Source: Bryobacterales bacterium
GTDB taxonomy: Bacteria > Acidobacteriota > Terriglobia > Bryobacterales > Bryobacteraceae
DNA: 64,000 nt
Direction of reading: 5' to 3'
NCBI GenBank assembly: GCA_003163855.1
Contig: PLRJ01000162.1
Coordinates: forward strand, 6,980-70,979
In this document: piece by piece, positions 18,802-28,451 of the stretch
How positions within the stretch are numbered: the stretch's first letter is position 1
Layout of the letters: the number at the start of each line of letters is the position of its first letter
The notes under the pieces: generated by a model
What the model saw: the letters and a program-made list of their open reading frames with translations, nothing else
Told to the model about the DNA's origin: nothing
Database searches by the model: none
Translations under genes and position numbers: made by a program

Positions 18802-20004
18802 TTAAGCCTTCAGCAGCACGCGAATGCTATCGCCCACTGCCCAATCCTGGCGGTCATGATCGGCCACCAGAAAAACATTGGCTTTAGCCAGCGCCGGAAT
18901 ATCACTCGAACCCTGCCACGGAATGTGGCGCAGGCGCTGCCCATCGTCGCTCAGTCTCGCAGGCAGAAAGCGCGTCAATCCCAGCTTGTGGCTGAATGGC
19001 GCTTCAAACGTGGCGGAGAGCAGCGGCAGAACCGGATAATCGATGCCGCCCAATAATTGCAGCGCCGCCCGCGCGAACAACTGAAACGTGATGAGCGTGG
19101 AGCCAGGATTGCCGGGCAGGCCAAAAACGGGCTTGTTCGAAAAAGTTCCGAAGGCTGTCGGTTGGCCCGGCTGCACCCGCACCCGTTCGAAGTGGAAATT
19201 GACGCCGAGTTCGCGAAGGGTCGGCTTCACCAGGTCGTATTTGCCCGCGGAGACGCCGCCGGAGACGATCAGCATGTCGTGTGTCAGCCCCTGCTGCAGC
19301 AGCGGAATCAAGGCTTCGCGTGTGTCGCCGGCTACCGGCAGAATTGTCGCTGTTCCGCCGCTGGCCCTCACCAGGGAGGCCAGCATGTGCGAATTGGAGT
19401 TGCGAATCTGGTGCGGCGCCGGCTGTTGATCCAGCCTGACAATCTCGTCGCCCGTGGCCAGTATTGCCACCGACGGCCGAGTGCGAACCTTCACCGCGCT
19501 GTGGCCGGTCATAGCCAGGCTGGCAATGTGGCTGGCATCCAGCATGGTGGCTTTGGGAATCAGCAGCGATCCTGCGGGCGCTTCCGCTCCTCTCGGATTG
19601 ATGAACTGACCCTGCTCTGCGTGCGCGTCAATCTGCACCCGCCCGTCGTCCAGCCGCTTGACATTCTCAACCATGACAACGGCGTCGGCGCCCGCGGGTA
19701 CCGGAGCTCCGGTCATAATCTCCAGCGCCTCACCAGCTTCCAGCGGTGCCTTTTCAGCCTCTCCCGCGCGAACCTCGCCGCGCACTTTCAAAACCCCCGG
19801 CACATCGTGGAAATGAATGGCAAAGCCGTCGCGCAACGATCGTTCGAGCGTTGGATAATCGCGGTCCGCCGTTAAGTCTTCGGCCAGAATTCGCCCATGC
19901 GCGTGGTCTAACGAAACAGTTTCCGCTGTCTGTGGCAGCGCGAGCGCGCGCACGGTCTCGATAACAATCCGGCGCGCTTCCGCGAAATCCAAGGGTCCTG
20001 GCAT
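18802..20004 (-). CDS. moeA: molybdopterin molybdenumtransferase
   Basis: A 400-aa protein starting at ATG 20002-20004; the longer frame upstream crosses into the divergent ABC gene's promoter region. MoeA inserts molybdenum into adenylylated molybdopterin. Its domains are visible in order: the N-terminal substrate domain with GRILAEDLTADRDYP and SLRDGFAIH, the ALEIMTGAPVPAGADAVVMV segment, the MoaB-like catalytic domain with VAILATGDEI, NSNSHML and SGGVSAGKYD, then VFGLPGNPGSTLITFQLFA and a C-terminal beta domain. It is the first gene of the moeA-moaC-moaB operon and lies 71 bases from the divergent ABC transporter. Confidence 0.94.
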   Translation of the reverse strand: MPGPLDFAEARRIVIETVRALALPQTAETVSLDHAHGRILAEDLTADRDYPTLERSLRDGFAIHFHDVPGVLKVRGEVRAGEAEKAPLEAGEALEIMTGAPVPAGADAVVMVENVKRLDDGRVQIDAHAEQGQFINPRGAEAPAGSLLIPKATMLDASHIASLAMTGHSAVKVRTRPSVAILATGDEIVRLDQQPAPHQIRNSNSHMLASLVRASGGTATILPVAGDTREALIPLLQQGLTHDMLIVSGGVSAGKYDLVKPTLRELGVNFHFERVRVQPGQPTAFGTFSNKPVFGLPGNPGSTLITFQLFARAALQLLGGIDYPVLPLLSATFEAPFSHKLGLTRFLPARLSDDGQRLRHIPWQGSSDIPALAKANVFLVADHDRQDWAVGDSIRVLLKA

Positions 20005-20075
20005 CTGTGTCTTTAATACAGTCTTTAATACTTTGCCGGAACAGCTGACTGCTTCGGCTCGTATCCTAAAAGTAC

Positions 20076-21011
20076 ATGATGACGGATTACGCGATTGAAT
20101 CGCTGGGCCTGGAGAAGACCTACTTCCCACGATTCGGAGGGCGCGAAATAAAGGCCGTTTCCAACTTGACCCTGCGCGTACCGGCCGGAACCAAGTTTGG
20201 ATTGTTAGGTCCGAACGGGGCGGGGAAGACGACGTTCGTCAAAATGCTGCTGTCCGCCGTGCATGCCACCAGCGGCAGCGCCAAGATTTTCGGCCGCGAC
20301 GCGACTGAGCCTGAGGCCCGCAGACCAGTTGGCTACTTGCCCGAAAATCACCGCTTCCCGGTTTACTTGTCGGGCTTCGCCATGCTCGATTTCTATGGAG
20401 CCCTGTCGGGTTTGGACTGGCGCGAACGTAAAGCGCGGATTCCCGAATATCTTGATCTGGTCGGTTTAAGCGGATGGGGCGACACCCGCATCAAGAAATA
20501 TTCCAAGGGCATGCTGCAGCGGTTGGGCTTGGCCCAGGCGCTTATTCATAAGCCGCGATTGCTGATTCTGGATGAACCAACCGATGGCGTAGATCCGGTA
20601 GGCCGTCGTGAAATTCGCGATCTGCTGAATAAACTGACCGGCAACGGCGTAACCGTGTTTTTGAACTCCCATCTGCTGAGCGAGGTTGAATCTTTTTGCG
20701 AATACGTCGCCATCCTGCGCAAAGGCAAGCTGGCAGTGGAAGGCAAGATCAGTAATCTGATTTCGGGCGCCGGCTATCGAGTTGTGGCTTTCGGAGTCAC
20801 TGAAGCAATCTTGAACGACATTCGCCTGACTGGCGCGACCATCGCCAACTTGCCCGAAGGCATTGCGATTGAAGCGCCGACGCGCGAGGCCAGCAACTCC
20901 GTCATCGATAAATTGCGCGCGGGCGGCGCATTCATTGAAACCGTCAGCGCGGCCACCAGCACATTAGAGGATGTTTTCATCCGTGCCACACAGCCGGATA
21001 AAGCCGCATGA
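20076..21011 (+). CDS. ABC transporter ATP-binding protein
   Basis: A 311-aa nucleotide-binding subunit of an ABC-2 type exporter. Walker A is LLGPNGAGKTTFVKML (about residue 47), the signature is KYSKGMLQRLGLAQAL (YSKGM variant), and Walker B is LLILDEPTDGVDPVGRR, followed by FLNSHLLSEVESFCEYV with the switch His. A C-terminal extension of about 80 residues is typical of ABC-2 subunits. Two adjacent ATGs at 20076 and 20079 are both possible starts. It overlaps the permease gene by 4 bases (ATGA). Confidence 0.92.
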   Translation: MMTDYAIESLGLEKTYFPRFGGREIKAVSNLTLRVPAGTKFGLLGPNGAGKTTFVKMLLSAVHATSGSAKIFGRDATEPEARRPVGYLPENHRFPVYLSGFAMLDFYGALSGLDWRERKARIPEYLDLVGLSGWGDTRIKKYSKGMLQRLGLAQALIHKPRLLILDEPTDGVDPVGRREIRDLLNKLTGNGVTVFLNSHLLSEVESFCEYVAILRKGKLAVEGKISNLISGAGYRVVAFGVTEAILNDIRLTGATIANLPEGIAIEAPTREASNSVIDKLRAGGAFIETVSAATSTLEDVFIRATQPDKAA

Positions 21012-21832
21012 GAACCTACGGCGCATTGATTGTCGATACCTTCCGCGAAGCGCTGGCGCGCTGGCTCTTCTGGGGCTTGTTTGTGCTTTCCACCCTCCTG
21101 GTGATGATCTTTCTGTTCGCGCTGAAGATCGACCTGGTTCAGGGCGCCGTCTCTTTCATGGGCATGCCAACCAGGGGGAACCAAGCCTTTGACGTCGCGC
21201 GTTTTGTCAATTTCTCCTACAGTTGGGTCTCAATCGTCCTCTATACGTGGGGAACATTCGTGGCCGTCTTCGCGTCCTCCGGCTTGATACCCGCGGTGCT
21301 GGAGCAAGGCCGCATCTCGCTGCTGCTCTCAAAGCCCATCACCCGCACGACGCTATTGATGGGCCGTTATGTAGGCAACTTCTTAGTCATCACGCTGAAT
21401 CATGTCTATCTGATCAGCAGCATCTGGATCATCATCGGAGTGAAGACACACATCTGGTCGCCGCGTTTTCTGCTGGCCATCCCTATATCGCTCTTCATGT
21501 TCGCGGTGCTGCTGTGCGTGGTGGTGCTTATAGGGGTGCTGTCGGAGTCGGCCGCGCTTTCAACGATGGTTCCCATCGCCATCATGCTGGTGAGTGCCAT
21601 TCTGGCGCAGCGCAATTTTGTGGTGAGGCTGCTGAATTCCGATTGGTCACGCCAGTTGTGGGTGGGCCTGTACTGGATCATTCCCAAGGTTTACGACCTG
21701 GGCAATGCCATGAAGCAGATCATTCTATTTGATCGCGATGCCGACTGGTTCTCACCGGTATGGACATCCGCCGCCTTTGGCATTGTGCTGCTTTCGTCCG
21801 CCATCTACCTTTTTCGGAGAAGAGACTTTTAG
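21008..21832 (+). CDS. ABC-2 type transporter permease
   Basis: A 274-aa membrane protein with about six hydrophobic segments (for example LFVLSTLLVMIFLFA, VYLISSIWIIIGV and FMFAVLLCVVVLIGVL, and a final WTSAAFGIVLLSSAIYLF). SGLIPAVLEQGRISLLLSKP is characteristic of ABC-2 permeases. It pairs with the ATPase at 20076. Its stop shares one base with the start of a lipoprotein gene (TAGTG), so the three form an operon. Substrate unknown. Confidence 0.88.
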   Translation: MRTYGALIVDTFREALARWLFWGLFVLSTLLVMIFLFALKIDLVQGAVSFMGMPTRGNQAFDVARFVNFSYSWVSIVLYTWGTFVAVFASSGLIPAVLEQGRISLLLSKPITRTTLLMGRYVGNFLVITLNHVYLISSIWIIIGVKTHIWSPRFLLAIPISLFMFAVLLCVVVLIGVLSESAALSTMVPIAIMLVSAILAQRNFVVRLLNSDWSRQLWVGLYWIIPKVYDLGNAMKQIILFDRDADWFSPVWTSAAFGIVLLSSAIYLFRRRDF

Positions 21833-22683
21833 TGCGAATTGCATGTTTATTTTGCTTTGTCGCCTTGCTTGGTTGCCACAAGTACACCGGCGCCGGCGTT
21901 GAATTGGACTCGAGCTTTGCCCGGTACGTGCCGCCTGGAACCAAGGCGCTAATCGGCGTGAAAGTGGATGCCCTAAAGAACAGCGAATTCTACAAACGCC
22001 ATGAAACCCAGCTAAAACTGCCTCAGCTTTCGGCCATGCAGGAGCGCATTGGCATGGACCCCGCCCGCGATTTGACGGACATTGTTCTGGCGTGGGACGG
22101 CAAGCAAACGTTAACCATGGCGCATGGCGCTTTCAAATCGGAGGAAACGCAGCCGAAGACGTTCGGGAAAGAGGCGCTTGTTTTTCTGCCCAAAGGCATG
22201 GCGCTGGCCGGCACTTCGGATGAGATTAAAAGCTCGCTAGACGGACCCGGCGGCGTACCAGAGGAACTGAAGACACGCTTGCATGGCGTTCTACCAAACG
22301 CGCAAGTCTGGGCAGCCAGCTATGGTGTACTGCCGTTGTCGAACATCCCGATTCGTTCCGACACGCAATCCATTTTGTCGAACCTGGTGGACTACGTGAA
22401 CGGCACAACCCTGGGCATCGCCTTCGATGCCGGCGCGCATTTAAAGCTGGATATCGCCTGCATCTCGCCTGAAGGCGCCCAACGAGTGAACGATGCGCTG
22501 CGCGGTCTAATCGGCTTTGCGAGGCTGAACACACCCGACAATCAGATGGACATGCTGCATCTTTGGGATGCGATCAAGGTAGAAAAAAAAGAGCGCGGCG
22601 TCGTCGTGCACGCCGATCTTTCGGCCGGCTTAGCGGACAAACTCTTCGGCCAAGTGGCTGGGATGTCGAAGTTCGGGCGCTAA
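21832..22683 (+). CDS. predicted lipoprotein of unknown function, coupled to ABC-2 transporter
   Basis: A 283-aa protein starting at GTG 21832-21834, which shares its first base with the permease stop. The N-terminus CLFCFVALLGCHKY is a lipoprotein signal with the lipobox LLGC. The mature part begins with YVPPGTKALIGVKVDALKNS, then LSAMQERIGMDPARDLTDIV and FLPKGMALAGTSDEIKSSLD. I do not recognise a named domain; proteins of this look are seen in other acidobacteria. Coupling to the transporter suggests a periplasmic partner of the exporter or a stress-related product. That is inference. Confidence 0.78.
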   Translation: MRIACLFCFVALLGCHKYTGAGVELDSSFARYVPPGTKALIGVKVDALKNSEFYKRHETQLKLPQLSAMQERIGMDPARDLTDIVLAWDGKQTLTMAHGAFKSEETQPKTFGKEALVFLPKGMALAGTSDEIKSSLDGPGGVPEELKTRLHGVLPNAQVWAASYGVLPLSNIPIRSDTQSILSNLVDYVNGTTLGIAFDAGAHLKLDIACISPEGAQRVNDALRGLIGFARLNTPDNQMDMLHLWDAIKVEKKERGVVVHADLSAGLADKLFGQVAGMSKFGR

Positions 22684-22723
22684 TGTAGTGGCAATCGGTT
22701 GGCTGAGCTGAAATCCTAGGACC

Positions 22724-22813
22724 ATAGTTTAGACACTGTGCAGTGTGTTCGCTGGAGAGACGCTCGGCACACTTCAACTCGATGACCAGAGCCTGCTCGG
22801 TCAGGTCGTTCAT
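22724..22813 (-). pseudogene. remnant of a GxxExxY-family gene with internal deletion
   Basis: The minus strand encodes MNDLTEQ, the usual opening of GxxExxY proteins, and then directly ALVIELKCAERLSSEHTAQ, their C-terminal ELKCVERL segment that aligns with PD-(D/E)xK nucleases. The central domain that should separate the two (the GxxExxY part itself) is missing, and the frame continues as unrelated sequence after CLNY. The flanking stretch at 22860-22925 (minus strand AGATGAACGCGGATGGAG and neighbours) resembles the leader often found before these genes. This is therefore the scar of a deleted gene. The family assignment is from memory of its motifs. Confidence 0.6.
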
Positions 22814-22926
22814 CAACCAAGAGTGTGGTTTTGTACCACGAGCCCTCAATTGAACCACAAGCTCTCAAAATGATATCGGCGCTTTTTCTCCATCCGCGTT
22901 CATCTGCGGCCCATCCTCTTTAATTA

Positions 22927-23286
22927 CTAGAGCGTAGATTTCCCACCCTCTTTGATGTAATTCTTATTCCACGCCGGAATCTCAACCTTTACATCACCTT
23001 TCACCACGGCCTGACAACCCAATCGCGAGCGAAGCGTTAATCCAGGCGCCATATCCAGGCGGTCCAACTCATCATCCTCCGCCTCCGACATATTCTTCTC
23101 ACCCTCAAGCACAATCACGTGGCACGTAGTGCAGGCGCAGCTTCCACCGCACGCATGCTCAAGATCGACTCCCAGATTTAAAGCAATATCCAACAACGAT
23201 TCACGCTTACCGTGATCTCTATAACGCAACTTGCCGAATTCGAACTCGACTGTCTTGTTCTCCGGCATGAAAGTAACTTTAGGCAC
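22927..23286 (-). CDS. fdx: 2Fe-2S ferredoxin, ISC/adrenodoxin type
   Basis: A 119-aa electron-transfer protein starting at GTG 23284-23286, giving the usual N-terminus (M)PKVTFMPENKTVEFEFG. Cluster ligands lie in HACGGSCACTTCHVIV (C-x5-C-x2-C) and in LRSRLGCQAVV near the C-terminus, the ISC Fdx pattern. EAEDDELDRLDMAPG is the acidic partner-binding stretch of this class. No iscS or iscU neighbours are seen. It is divergent from argS with only 33 bases between the starts. Probable role: reducing equivalents for Fe-S assembly or a cytochrome partner. Confidence 0.9.
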   Translation of the reverse strand: MPKVTFMPENKTVEFEFGKLRYRDHGKRESLLDIALNLGVDLEHACGGSCACTTCHVIVLEGEKNMSEAEDDELDRLDMAPGLTLRSRLGCQAVVKGDVKVEIPAWNKNYIKEGGKSTL

Positions 23287-23319
23287 ATACCATTCTACTG
23301 GTCTTGCATACTTAAGGCA

Positions 23320-25299
23320 GTGTTTGAGGAAATTGAAACCAGGCTGGCCGCGGCGTTCGAGCGCGCGCTGGCAACAAAGTACGACCTGACCCTTAAAGTG
23401 GCGCTGGAACAGCCGAAGCAAAGTTCTTTCGGTGAACTTGCGGTGCCGGTGGCGTTCCAATTGGCCCGCCAGTTAAAGCAGCCGCCTAAGCGAATCGCCG
23501 AGGAACTTGCCGCGATCGTCGAGAAACTGCCCGAAGTAGCGTCTCTTGAAATCGCGGGAAACGGGTACATCAACGTTCGTTTAAGTCGCAGCGCCTATGC
23601 CTTGTCTCTGTTAAACAGCAGCCCTTCCGCCCCGTCCTCGCAAGCGGAAAAGATTGTGGTGGAACACACCAACATTAATCCGAACAAGGCGGCGCACATC
23701 GGGCATTTGCGCAACGCCATTCTGGGCGACACCTTCGTTCGGATGCTGCGGCTGCGCAATGGCAATGTCGAAGTGCAAAACTACATCGACAACACCGGAG
23801 TCCAGGTGGCCGATGTCGTGGTTGGCTTCCACTATCTGGAGAATAAAACCGCGGCGGAAGTTGCGGTCCTGATTGCCGATCCTGACGTGCGTTTTGACTA
23901 TCTGTGTTGGGACCTCTATGCGCGCACCTCGGCCTACTACAAGGACAGTGCCGAAGCCCTGGCATGGCGCGGAGAAACTTTGCACGCGATTGAAGCCGGT
24001 GAAAACGAAATAGCGGAACTGGCGCATCTGGTGGCCGATGCCATCGTCCGGGCGCACGTAAAGACGATGCTGCGGCTGGGCATTGAATACGATGTATTGC
24101 CTCGCGAAAGCGAAATCCTCCACCTACACTTCTGGGCCACCGCCTTTGAACTGCTGCAGCGTCGAAATGCCATTTACTTCGAAGAAAACGGTAAGAACAA
24201 AGGCTGCTGGGTGATGCCGTCCTCTTCGTTTCGCGAGGGTGCGGAAGCGGGCGCTCAGGAAGAAATTGAAGACAGCAAGGTGATTGTCCGCTCCAACGGC
24301 ACCGTGACCTATGTTGGCAAAGATATCGCGTATCAACTGTGGAAATTCGGCTTGTTGGGGAAAGATTTCTTCTATCGTCCCTGGCAGACCTATCCGGACG
24401 GCCACACGCTTTGGGTAACCACCGACGAAGCGGATGATGCGGGACACGAACCCACTCCGAGTTTCGGCAAGGCTGACAAAGTGTTCAACGTGATTGATTC
24501 GCGCCAGTCATACCTGCAGGATGTAGTGATGGCCGGTCTCCGGGCGCTCGATTTTCAAAAGCAGGCTGATGCCTCCGTTCACTTTTCCTATGAAATGGTG
24601 GCGCTTTCCCCGCGCACCTGCGTCGAGATGGGCATTGCGCTTTCTGACGAAGACAAAAAGAAACCTTATATCGAAGTTTCTGGCCGCAAAGGCTTAGGCG
24701 TGAAAGCCGACGACCTCATCGACAAACTGATCGAGACTGCTAAGTTTGAAGTGGAGCATCGGCATCCCGAAGCTTCGCCGGAAGAGCGGCAAACCGTCGC
24801 ACAACAAATTGCCATTGGAGCGCTGCGGTATTTCATGCTGAAGTACACGCGCAATTCAGTCATCGCGTTTGATTTTCATGAAGCGCTCAGCTTTGAAGGC
24901 GAAACCGGACCCTACGTGCAATACGCTGGTGTGCGCGCCGGCAACATCCTGCGCAAGCTTGAGGCCGGCGGCGAAGCGCTGCCGGACTTCGCCGAAATTC
25001 TGACCGAAGACGCCTTAAAAAAGCACCTGCAGGCGGAGGATGTGTGGCAGATTCTGCTGCTGGCATCCAAATCGGGAACGGCGGTGCAGCGCGCCATAGC
25101 CTCGTCGGAACCCGCGCACGTCGCTAAATACGCGTTTCAACTGGCGCAGGAGTTCAATAACTTCTATCACGAGCACAAAGTGCTGGCCGAACCCGATGCG
25201 GAGCGCCGAAATGTTCTGCTATGGGTGACGTCCTATGCGCGCAATCAGTTAATGGCAACTCTAGGCGTCCTCGGCATTGAACAGCCCGCATACATGTAA
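23320..25299 (+). CDS. argS: arginyl-tRNA synthetase
   Basis: A 659-aa class I synthetase. The best start is GTG 23320, preceded by AAGG; the frame is open further upstream but into the divergent ferredoxin gene. The N-terminal Add-1 domain covers about residues 1-100 (FEEIETRLAAAFERAL, NGYINVRLSRSAY). NPNKAAHIGHLRNAILGDTF is the HIGH motif. YVGKDIAYQLWKFGLL and HVKTMLRLGIEYD lie in the catalytic core. The KMSK position has a degenerate EVSGRKGLGVKADDLID, as is common in ArgRS. The C-terminal DALR anticodon domain has YAFQLAQEFNNFYHEHKVL. It is 18 bases upstream of acnA. Confidence 0.94.
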   Translation: MFEEIETRLAAAFERALATKYDLTLKVALEQPKQSSFGELAVPVAFQLARQLKQPPKRIAEELAAIVEKLPEVASLEIAGNGYINVRLSRSAYALSLLNSSPSAPSSQAEKIVVEHTNINPNKAAHIGHLRNAILGDTFVRMLRLRNGNVEVQNYIDNTGVQVADVVVGFHYLENKTAAEVAVLIADPDVRFDYLCWDLYARTSAYYKDSAEALAWRGETLHAIEAGENEIAELAHLVADAIVRAHVKTMLRLGIEYDVLPRESEILHLHFWATAFELLQRRNAIYFEENGKNKGCWVMPSSSFREGAEAGAQEEIEDSKVIVRSNGTVTYVGKDIAYQLWKFGLLGKDFFYRPWQTYPDGHTLWVTTDEADDAGHEPTPSFGKADKVFNVIDSRQSYLQDVVMAGLRALDFQKQADASVHFSYEMVALSPRTCVEMGIALSDEDKKKPYIEVSGRKGLGVKADDLIDKLIETAKFEVEHRHPEASPEERQTVAQQIAIGALRYFMLKYTRNSVIAFDFHEALSFEGETGPYVQYAGVRAGNILRKLEAGGEALPDFAEILTEDALKKHLQAEDVWQILLLASKSGTAVQRAIASSEPAHVAKYAFQLAQEFNNFYHEHKVLAEPDAERRNVLLWVTSYARNQLMATLGVLGIEQPAYM

Positions 25300-25317
25300 G
25301 GAATAAACTAAAAGCAA

Positions 25318-28002
25318 ATGCCCAGCAAAAATTCGTTCGGCGCGGAAGCCGCGCTGCGCGTGAACAACATCAGTTACCAGATCTATCGACTTAATGCGTT
25401 GGAGGAGGCCGGCAATGGAATCAAAATGTCGCGCGTGCCTTATTGCATTAAAATCCTGCTGGAGAATCTGCTGCGCTTTGAAGACGACCGAACGGTTAAA
25501 AAGAGCGATATTGAATACGTAGCCAAGTGGGATCCGAAGAGCGCCGCGTGCGAGATTCAATTCCGGCCCGCGCGCATTCTGTTGCAGGATTTTACGGGCG
25601 TGCCTTGCGTGGTGGATTTGGCGGCTATGCGCGATGCGCTGCAGCGGCTGGGTTCGAAGCCCGAACTGGCCAATCCGCTGATTCCGGCCGACCTGGTGAT
25701 TGATCACTCCGTGCAGGTGGATGCGTTTGGCACTGCGCAGGCGTTTATGCAGAATGCAGTGCTTGAGTTCAGCCGGAACCAGGAGCGTTACGCCTTTCTC
25801 CGCTGGGGTCAAAAAGCTTTCAGCAATTTCCGAGTGGTTCCACCCGACACCGGCATTGTTCATCAAGTGAACCTGGAATACCTGGCCAGCGTTGTTTTCA
25901 GCGAGACGAAAGACGGCGTGCTGCAAGCGTATCCGGACACTCTTATGGGCACCGATTCGCACACCACCATGATTAATGGGGTCGGTGTTGTGGGATGGGG
26001 CGTCGGCGGTATCGAAGCGGAAGCTTGTATGCTTGGCCAGCCGATCTCAATGCTGCTGCCGCAGGTTGTCGGCTTCAAGCTGACGGGCAAAATGCCGGAG
26101 GGCGCAACCGCTACCGACCTGGTGCTGACGGTTACGCAGTCACTGCGCAAGAAAGGCGTGGTGGGCAAGTTTGTCGAGTTTTATGGGCCCGGCGTGAGTG
26201 CGCTGTCCCTAGCCGACCGCGCAACCATCAGCAACATGGCGCCTGAATACGGAGCCACCATCGGTTTCTTTCCCATCGATTCAGTCACGCTCGATTATTT
26301 GCGTCTGACGAATCGCGATGCTGAACTGGTGAGCCTGGTGGAGGCTTATTCAAAGGAACAAGGCCTGTTCCTGACGCCCGATGCGCCTGACCCTGTTTAC
26401 TCGGACACATTGTCGCTCGATCTTTCGAAAGTCACGCCCTCCATGGCTGGTCCAAAGCGGCCGCAGGATCGGATTGAACTGGCGGATGTGAAGAACAATT
26501 TCCTGACATCGCTTGGTACCGCGCCCAAGAGCGCCGAGCTTAGCGTCAACAGCCACAAGGAAAAACTGCATGATGGCGCAGTGGTGATTGCCGCTATAAC
26601 AAGCTGCACCAACACATCCAACCCTTCCGTGATGGTGGCCGCCGGTCTGCTGGCGAAGAAAGCGGTGGAAAAGGGACTGGAAGCAAAGCCTTGGGTGAAG
26701 ACCTCGCTGGCGCCAGGCTCCAAAGTAGTGCTGGATTACTTAACCGACGCTGGCTTAATGCCTTACCTCGAAAAGTTAAAGTTCAATCTAGTCGGTTATG
26801 GCTGCACCACTTGCATCGGCAACAGCGGTCCTCTGCCCGATAATGTCGCGTCGGCAGTGAATGCGGGCAAATTGAATGTCGCCGCAGTGCTCAGTGGCAA
26901 TCGAAATTTTGAAGGCCGCGTGAATCCGCTGGTGCGCTCGAACTACCTTGCTTCCCCGCCATTGGTTGTTGCGTATTCGCTGGCGGGGCGTGTTGATATC
27001 GACATCACGAAGGAATCGCTGGGCAAGGGCAAAGACGGCAAAGATGTTTTCCTGCGCGATATCTGGCCCAGCAATGAAGAAATCGAAACGACAGTGCTGA
27101 AGTCAGCGCGTACCGAGTTCTTTAGCAAGGAATATGCGGGCGTCTTCGACGGCGACAGCAGTTGGAACTCATTGAAGGTTCCCACCGGCAACATCTACGA
27201 ATGGACCGCCGACTCCACCTATATCAAGCGGCCACCCTACTTCGACAAGATGGTTGATCCCATGACGTATGTGCAGGATCTGCATGGACTTCGCGCCTTG
27301 GCCGTCCTTGCGGATTCGGTAACGACCGACCACATTTCGCCCGCGGGTTCCATTCCCGTAGACAGTCCAGCCGGCAAATACCTCATCGGTCTCGACGTCA
27401 AGCCGGGCGATTTCAACAGCTATGGTGCGCGCCGCGGCAACCATGAAGTAATGGTGCGCGGAACCTTCGCCAATATACGCCTGAAGAATCAGATGGTGCC
27501 CGGCGTGGAGGGCGGCTGGACGCGCCACATGCCCGACGGCGAGAAGATGTTTATCTACGACGCCGCTGTGAAGTATCAGGCGGAGGCGGTCGGCCTGGTG
27601 ATTATCGCGGGCAAGGAGTATGGCTCGGGTTCGTCGCGCGATTGGGCGGCCAAGGGGACGCTGCTGCTGGGTGTACGCGCGGTGATTGCGGAAAGCTTTG
27701 AGCGCATCCATCGATCAAACCTGGTGCAGATGGGTGTGTTGCCGCTGCAGTTTTTGGATGGCGAGAGCCGCGAGTCGATGGGGCTAACAGGCGAAGAAGT
27801 ATTCGACGTCCTGGGCGTTCCGGCCGCCGTCGCGGGTTCAGCACCAACCGTTCACGTAGTTGCAACTGGTGCTGACGGGAAGTCGATTGAATTCCATGCA
27901 AAGGCGCGGATCGATACACCGCAAGAGGGCGAATACTATCGTAACGGTGGAATTCTGCCCTATGTTTTACGCCAACTGATTGCCAGCGCAGCGAACCAGT
28001 AA
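25318..28002 (+). CDS. acnA: aconitate hydratase A
   Basis: An 894-aa TCA-cycle enzyme that interconverts citrate and isocitrate via cis-aconitate, of the usual AcnA/IRP1 length. Landmarks: [74 protein letters not shown] (first cluster Cys), [19 protein letters not shown] (second and third Cys), [14 protein letters not shown] and [17 protein letters not shown] (C-terminal swivel domain). It starts 18 bases after argS on the same strand. Confidence 0.96.
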   Translation: MPSKNSFGAEAALRVNNISYQIYRLNALEEAGNGIKMSRVPYCIKILLENLLRFEDDRTVKKSDIEYVAKWDPKSAACEIQFRPARILLQDFTGVPCVVDLAAMRDALQRLGSKPELANPLIPADLVIDHSVQVDAFGTAQAFMQNAVLEFSRNQERYAFLRWGQKAFSNFRVVPPDTGIVHQVNLEYLASVVFSETKDGVLQAYPDTLMGTDSHTTMINGVGVVGWGVGGIEAEACMLGQPISMLLPQVVGFKLTGKMPEGATATDLVLTVTQSLRKKGVVGKFVEFYGPGVSALSLADRATISNMAPEYGATIGFFPIDSVTLDYLRLTNRDAELVSLVEAYSKEQGLFLTPDAPDPVYSDTLSLDLSKVTPSMAGPKRPQDRIELADVKNNFLTSLGTAPKSAELSVNSHKEKLHDGAVVIAAITSCTNTSNPSVMVAAGLLAKKAVEKGLEAKPWVKTSLAPGSKVVLDYLTDAGLMPYLEKLKFNLVGYGCTTCIGNSGPLPDNVASAVNAGKLNVAAVLSGNRNFEGRVNPLVRSNYLASPPLVVAYSLAGRVDIDITKESLGKGKDGKDVFLRDIWPSNEEIETTVLKSARTEFFSKEYAGVFDGDSSWNSLKVPTGNIYEWTADSTYIKRPPYFDKMVDPMTYVQDLHGLRALAVLADSVTTDHISPAGSIPVDSPAGKYLIGLDVKPGDFNSYGARRGNHEVMVRGTFANIRLKNQMVPGVEGGWTRHMPDGEKMFIYDAAVKYQAEAVGLVIIAGKEYGSGSSRDWAAKGTLLLGVRAVIAESFERIHRSNLVQMGVLPLQFLDGESRESMGLTGEEVFDVLGVPAAVAGSAPTVHVVATGADGKSIEFHAKARIDTPQEGEYYRNGGILPYVLRQLIASAANQ

Positions 28003-28006
28003 CTGC

Positions 28007-28441
28007 TTGAAAAAGACTATAAAAGAGCGGCCGCCGCTGCTGGTTGCTGCGGGAGTGATCCACAATAGCGGGAAGATTCTGGTGGGGCAGCGCCGCCTTG
28101 GAGACAGGCATGCGCTGAAGTGGGAGTTTCCGGGAGGCAAAGTGGAGGCCGGCGAGACTCCGCGCCAGGCACTGACGCGGGAATTGCGCGAAGAGCTGCA
28201 GATTGAAGCCAAGATTGGTCCTGAGCTGGCGCGCTATGAACACGATTACCCTGGTGGCAGCCGTGTTCATTTGCTGTTTTTCGCCGTGCGGGAATACGGC
28301 GGCATCCCTGCGGCGCGTGCCTTTCAACAGATCAGTTGGGCGCCACTAGCGGATCTCCCGAAACTTGACTTTCTGGAGGGCGATTTGGATTTCGTGAAGC
28401 GCTTGGCTCGTGGCGAATACGCGCCGCAGTTAGGTTTGTGA
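28007..28441 (+). CDS. mutT: NUDIX hydrolase, MutT/NUDT1-like (8-oxo-dGTP diphosphatase family)
   Basis: About 144 aa. The NUDIX box is complete: GGKVEAGETPRQALTRELREELQI fits GX5EX7REUXEEXGU, with the catalytic REEL region at about residues 54-66. KWEFPGGK before it and a C-terminal ISWAPLADLPKLDFLEGDL are typical of MutT proteins that sanitise oxidised nucleotides. There is no ATG; I use TTG 28007, just after the acnA stop, while another TTG at 27980 would overlap acnA. It is probably co-transcribed with acnA. Substrate specificity cannot be read from sequence. Confidence 0.82.
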   Translation: MKKTIKERPPLLVAAGVIHNSGKILVGQRRLGDRHALKWEFPGGKVEAGETPRQALTRELREELQIEAKIGPELARYEHDYPGGSRVHLLFFAVREYGGIPAARAFQQISWAPLADLPKLDFLEGDLDFVKRLARGEYAPQLGL

Positions 28442-28451
28442 CGACTGGCGT

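Noticed and set aside
20005..20130. N-terminal extension of MoeA
   Set aside because: The MoeA fold begins at ATG 20004; the extension crosses the divergent ABC promoter region.
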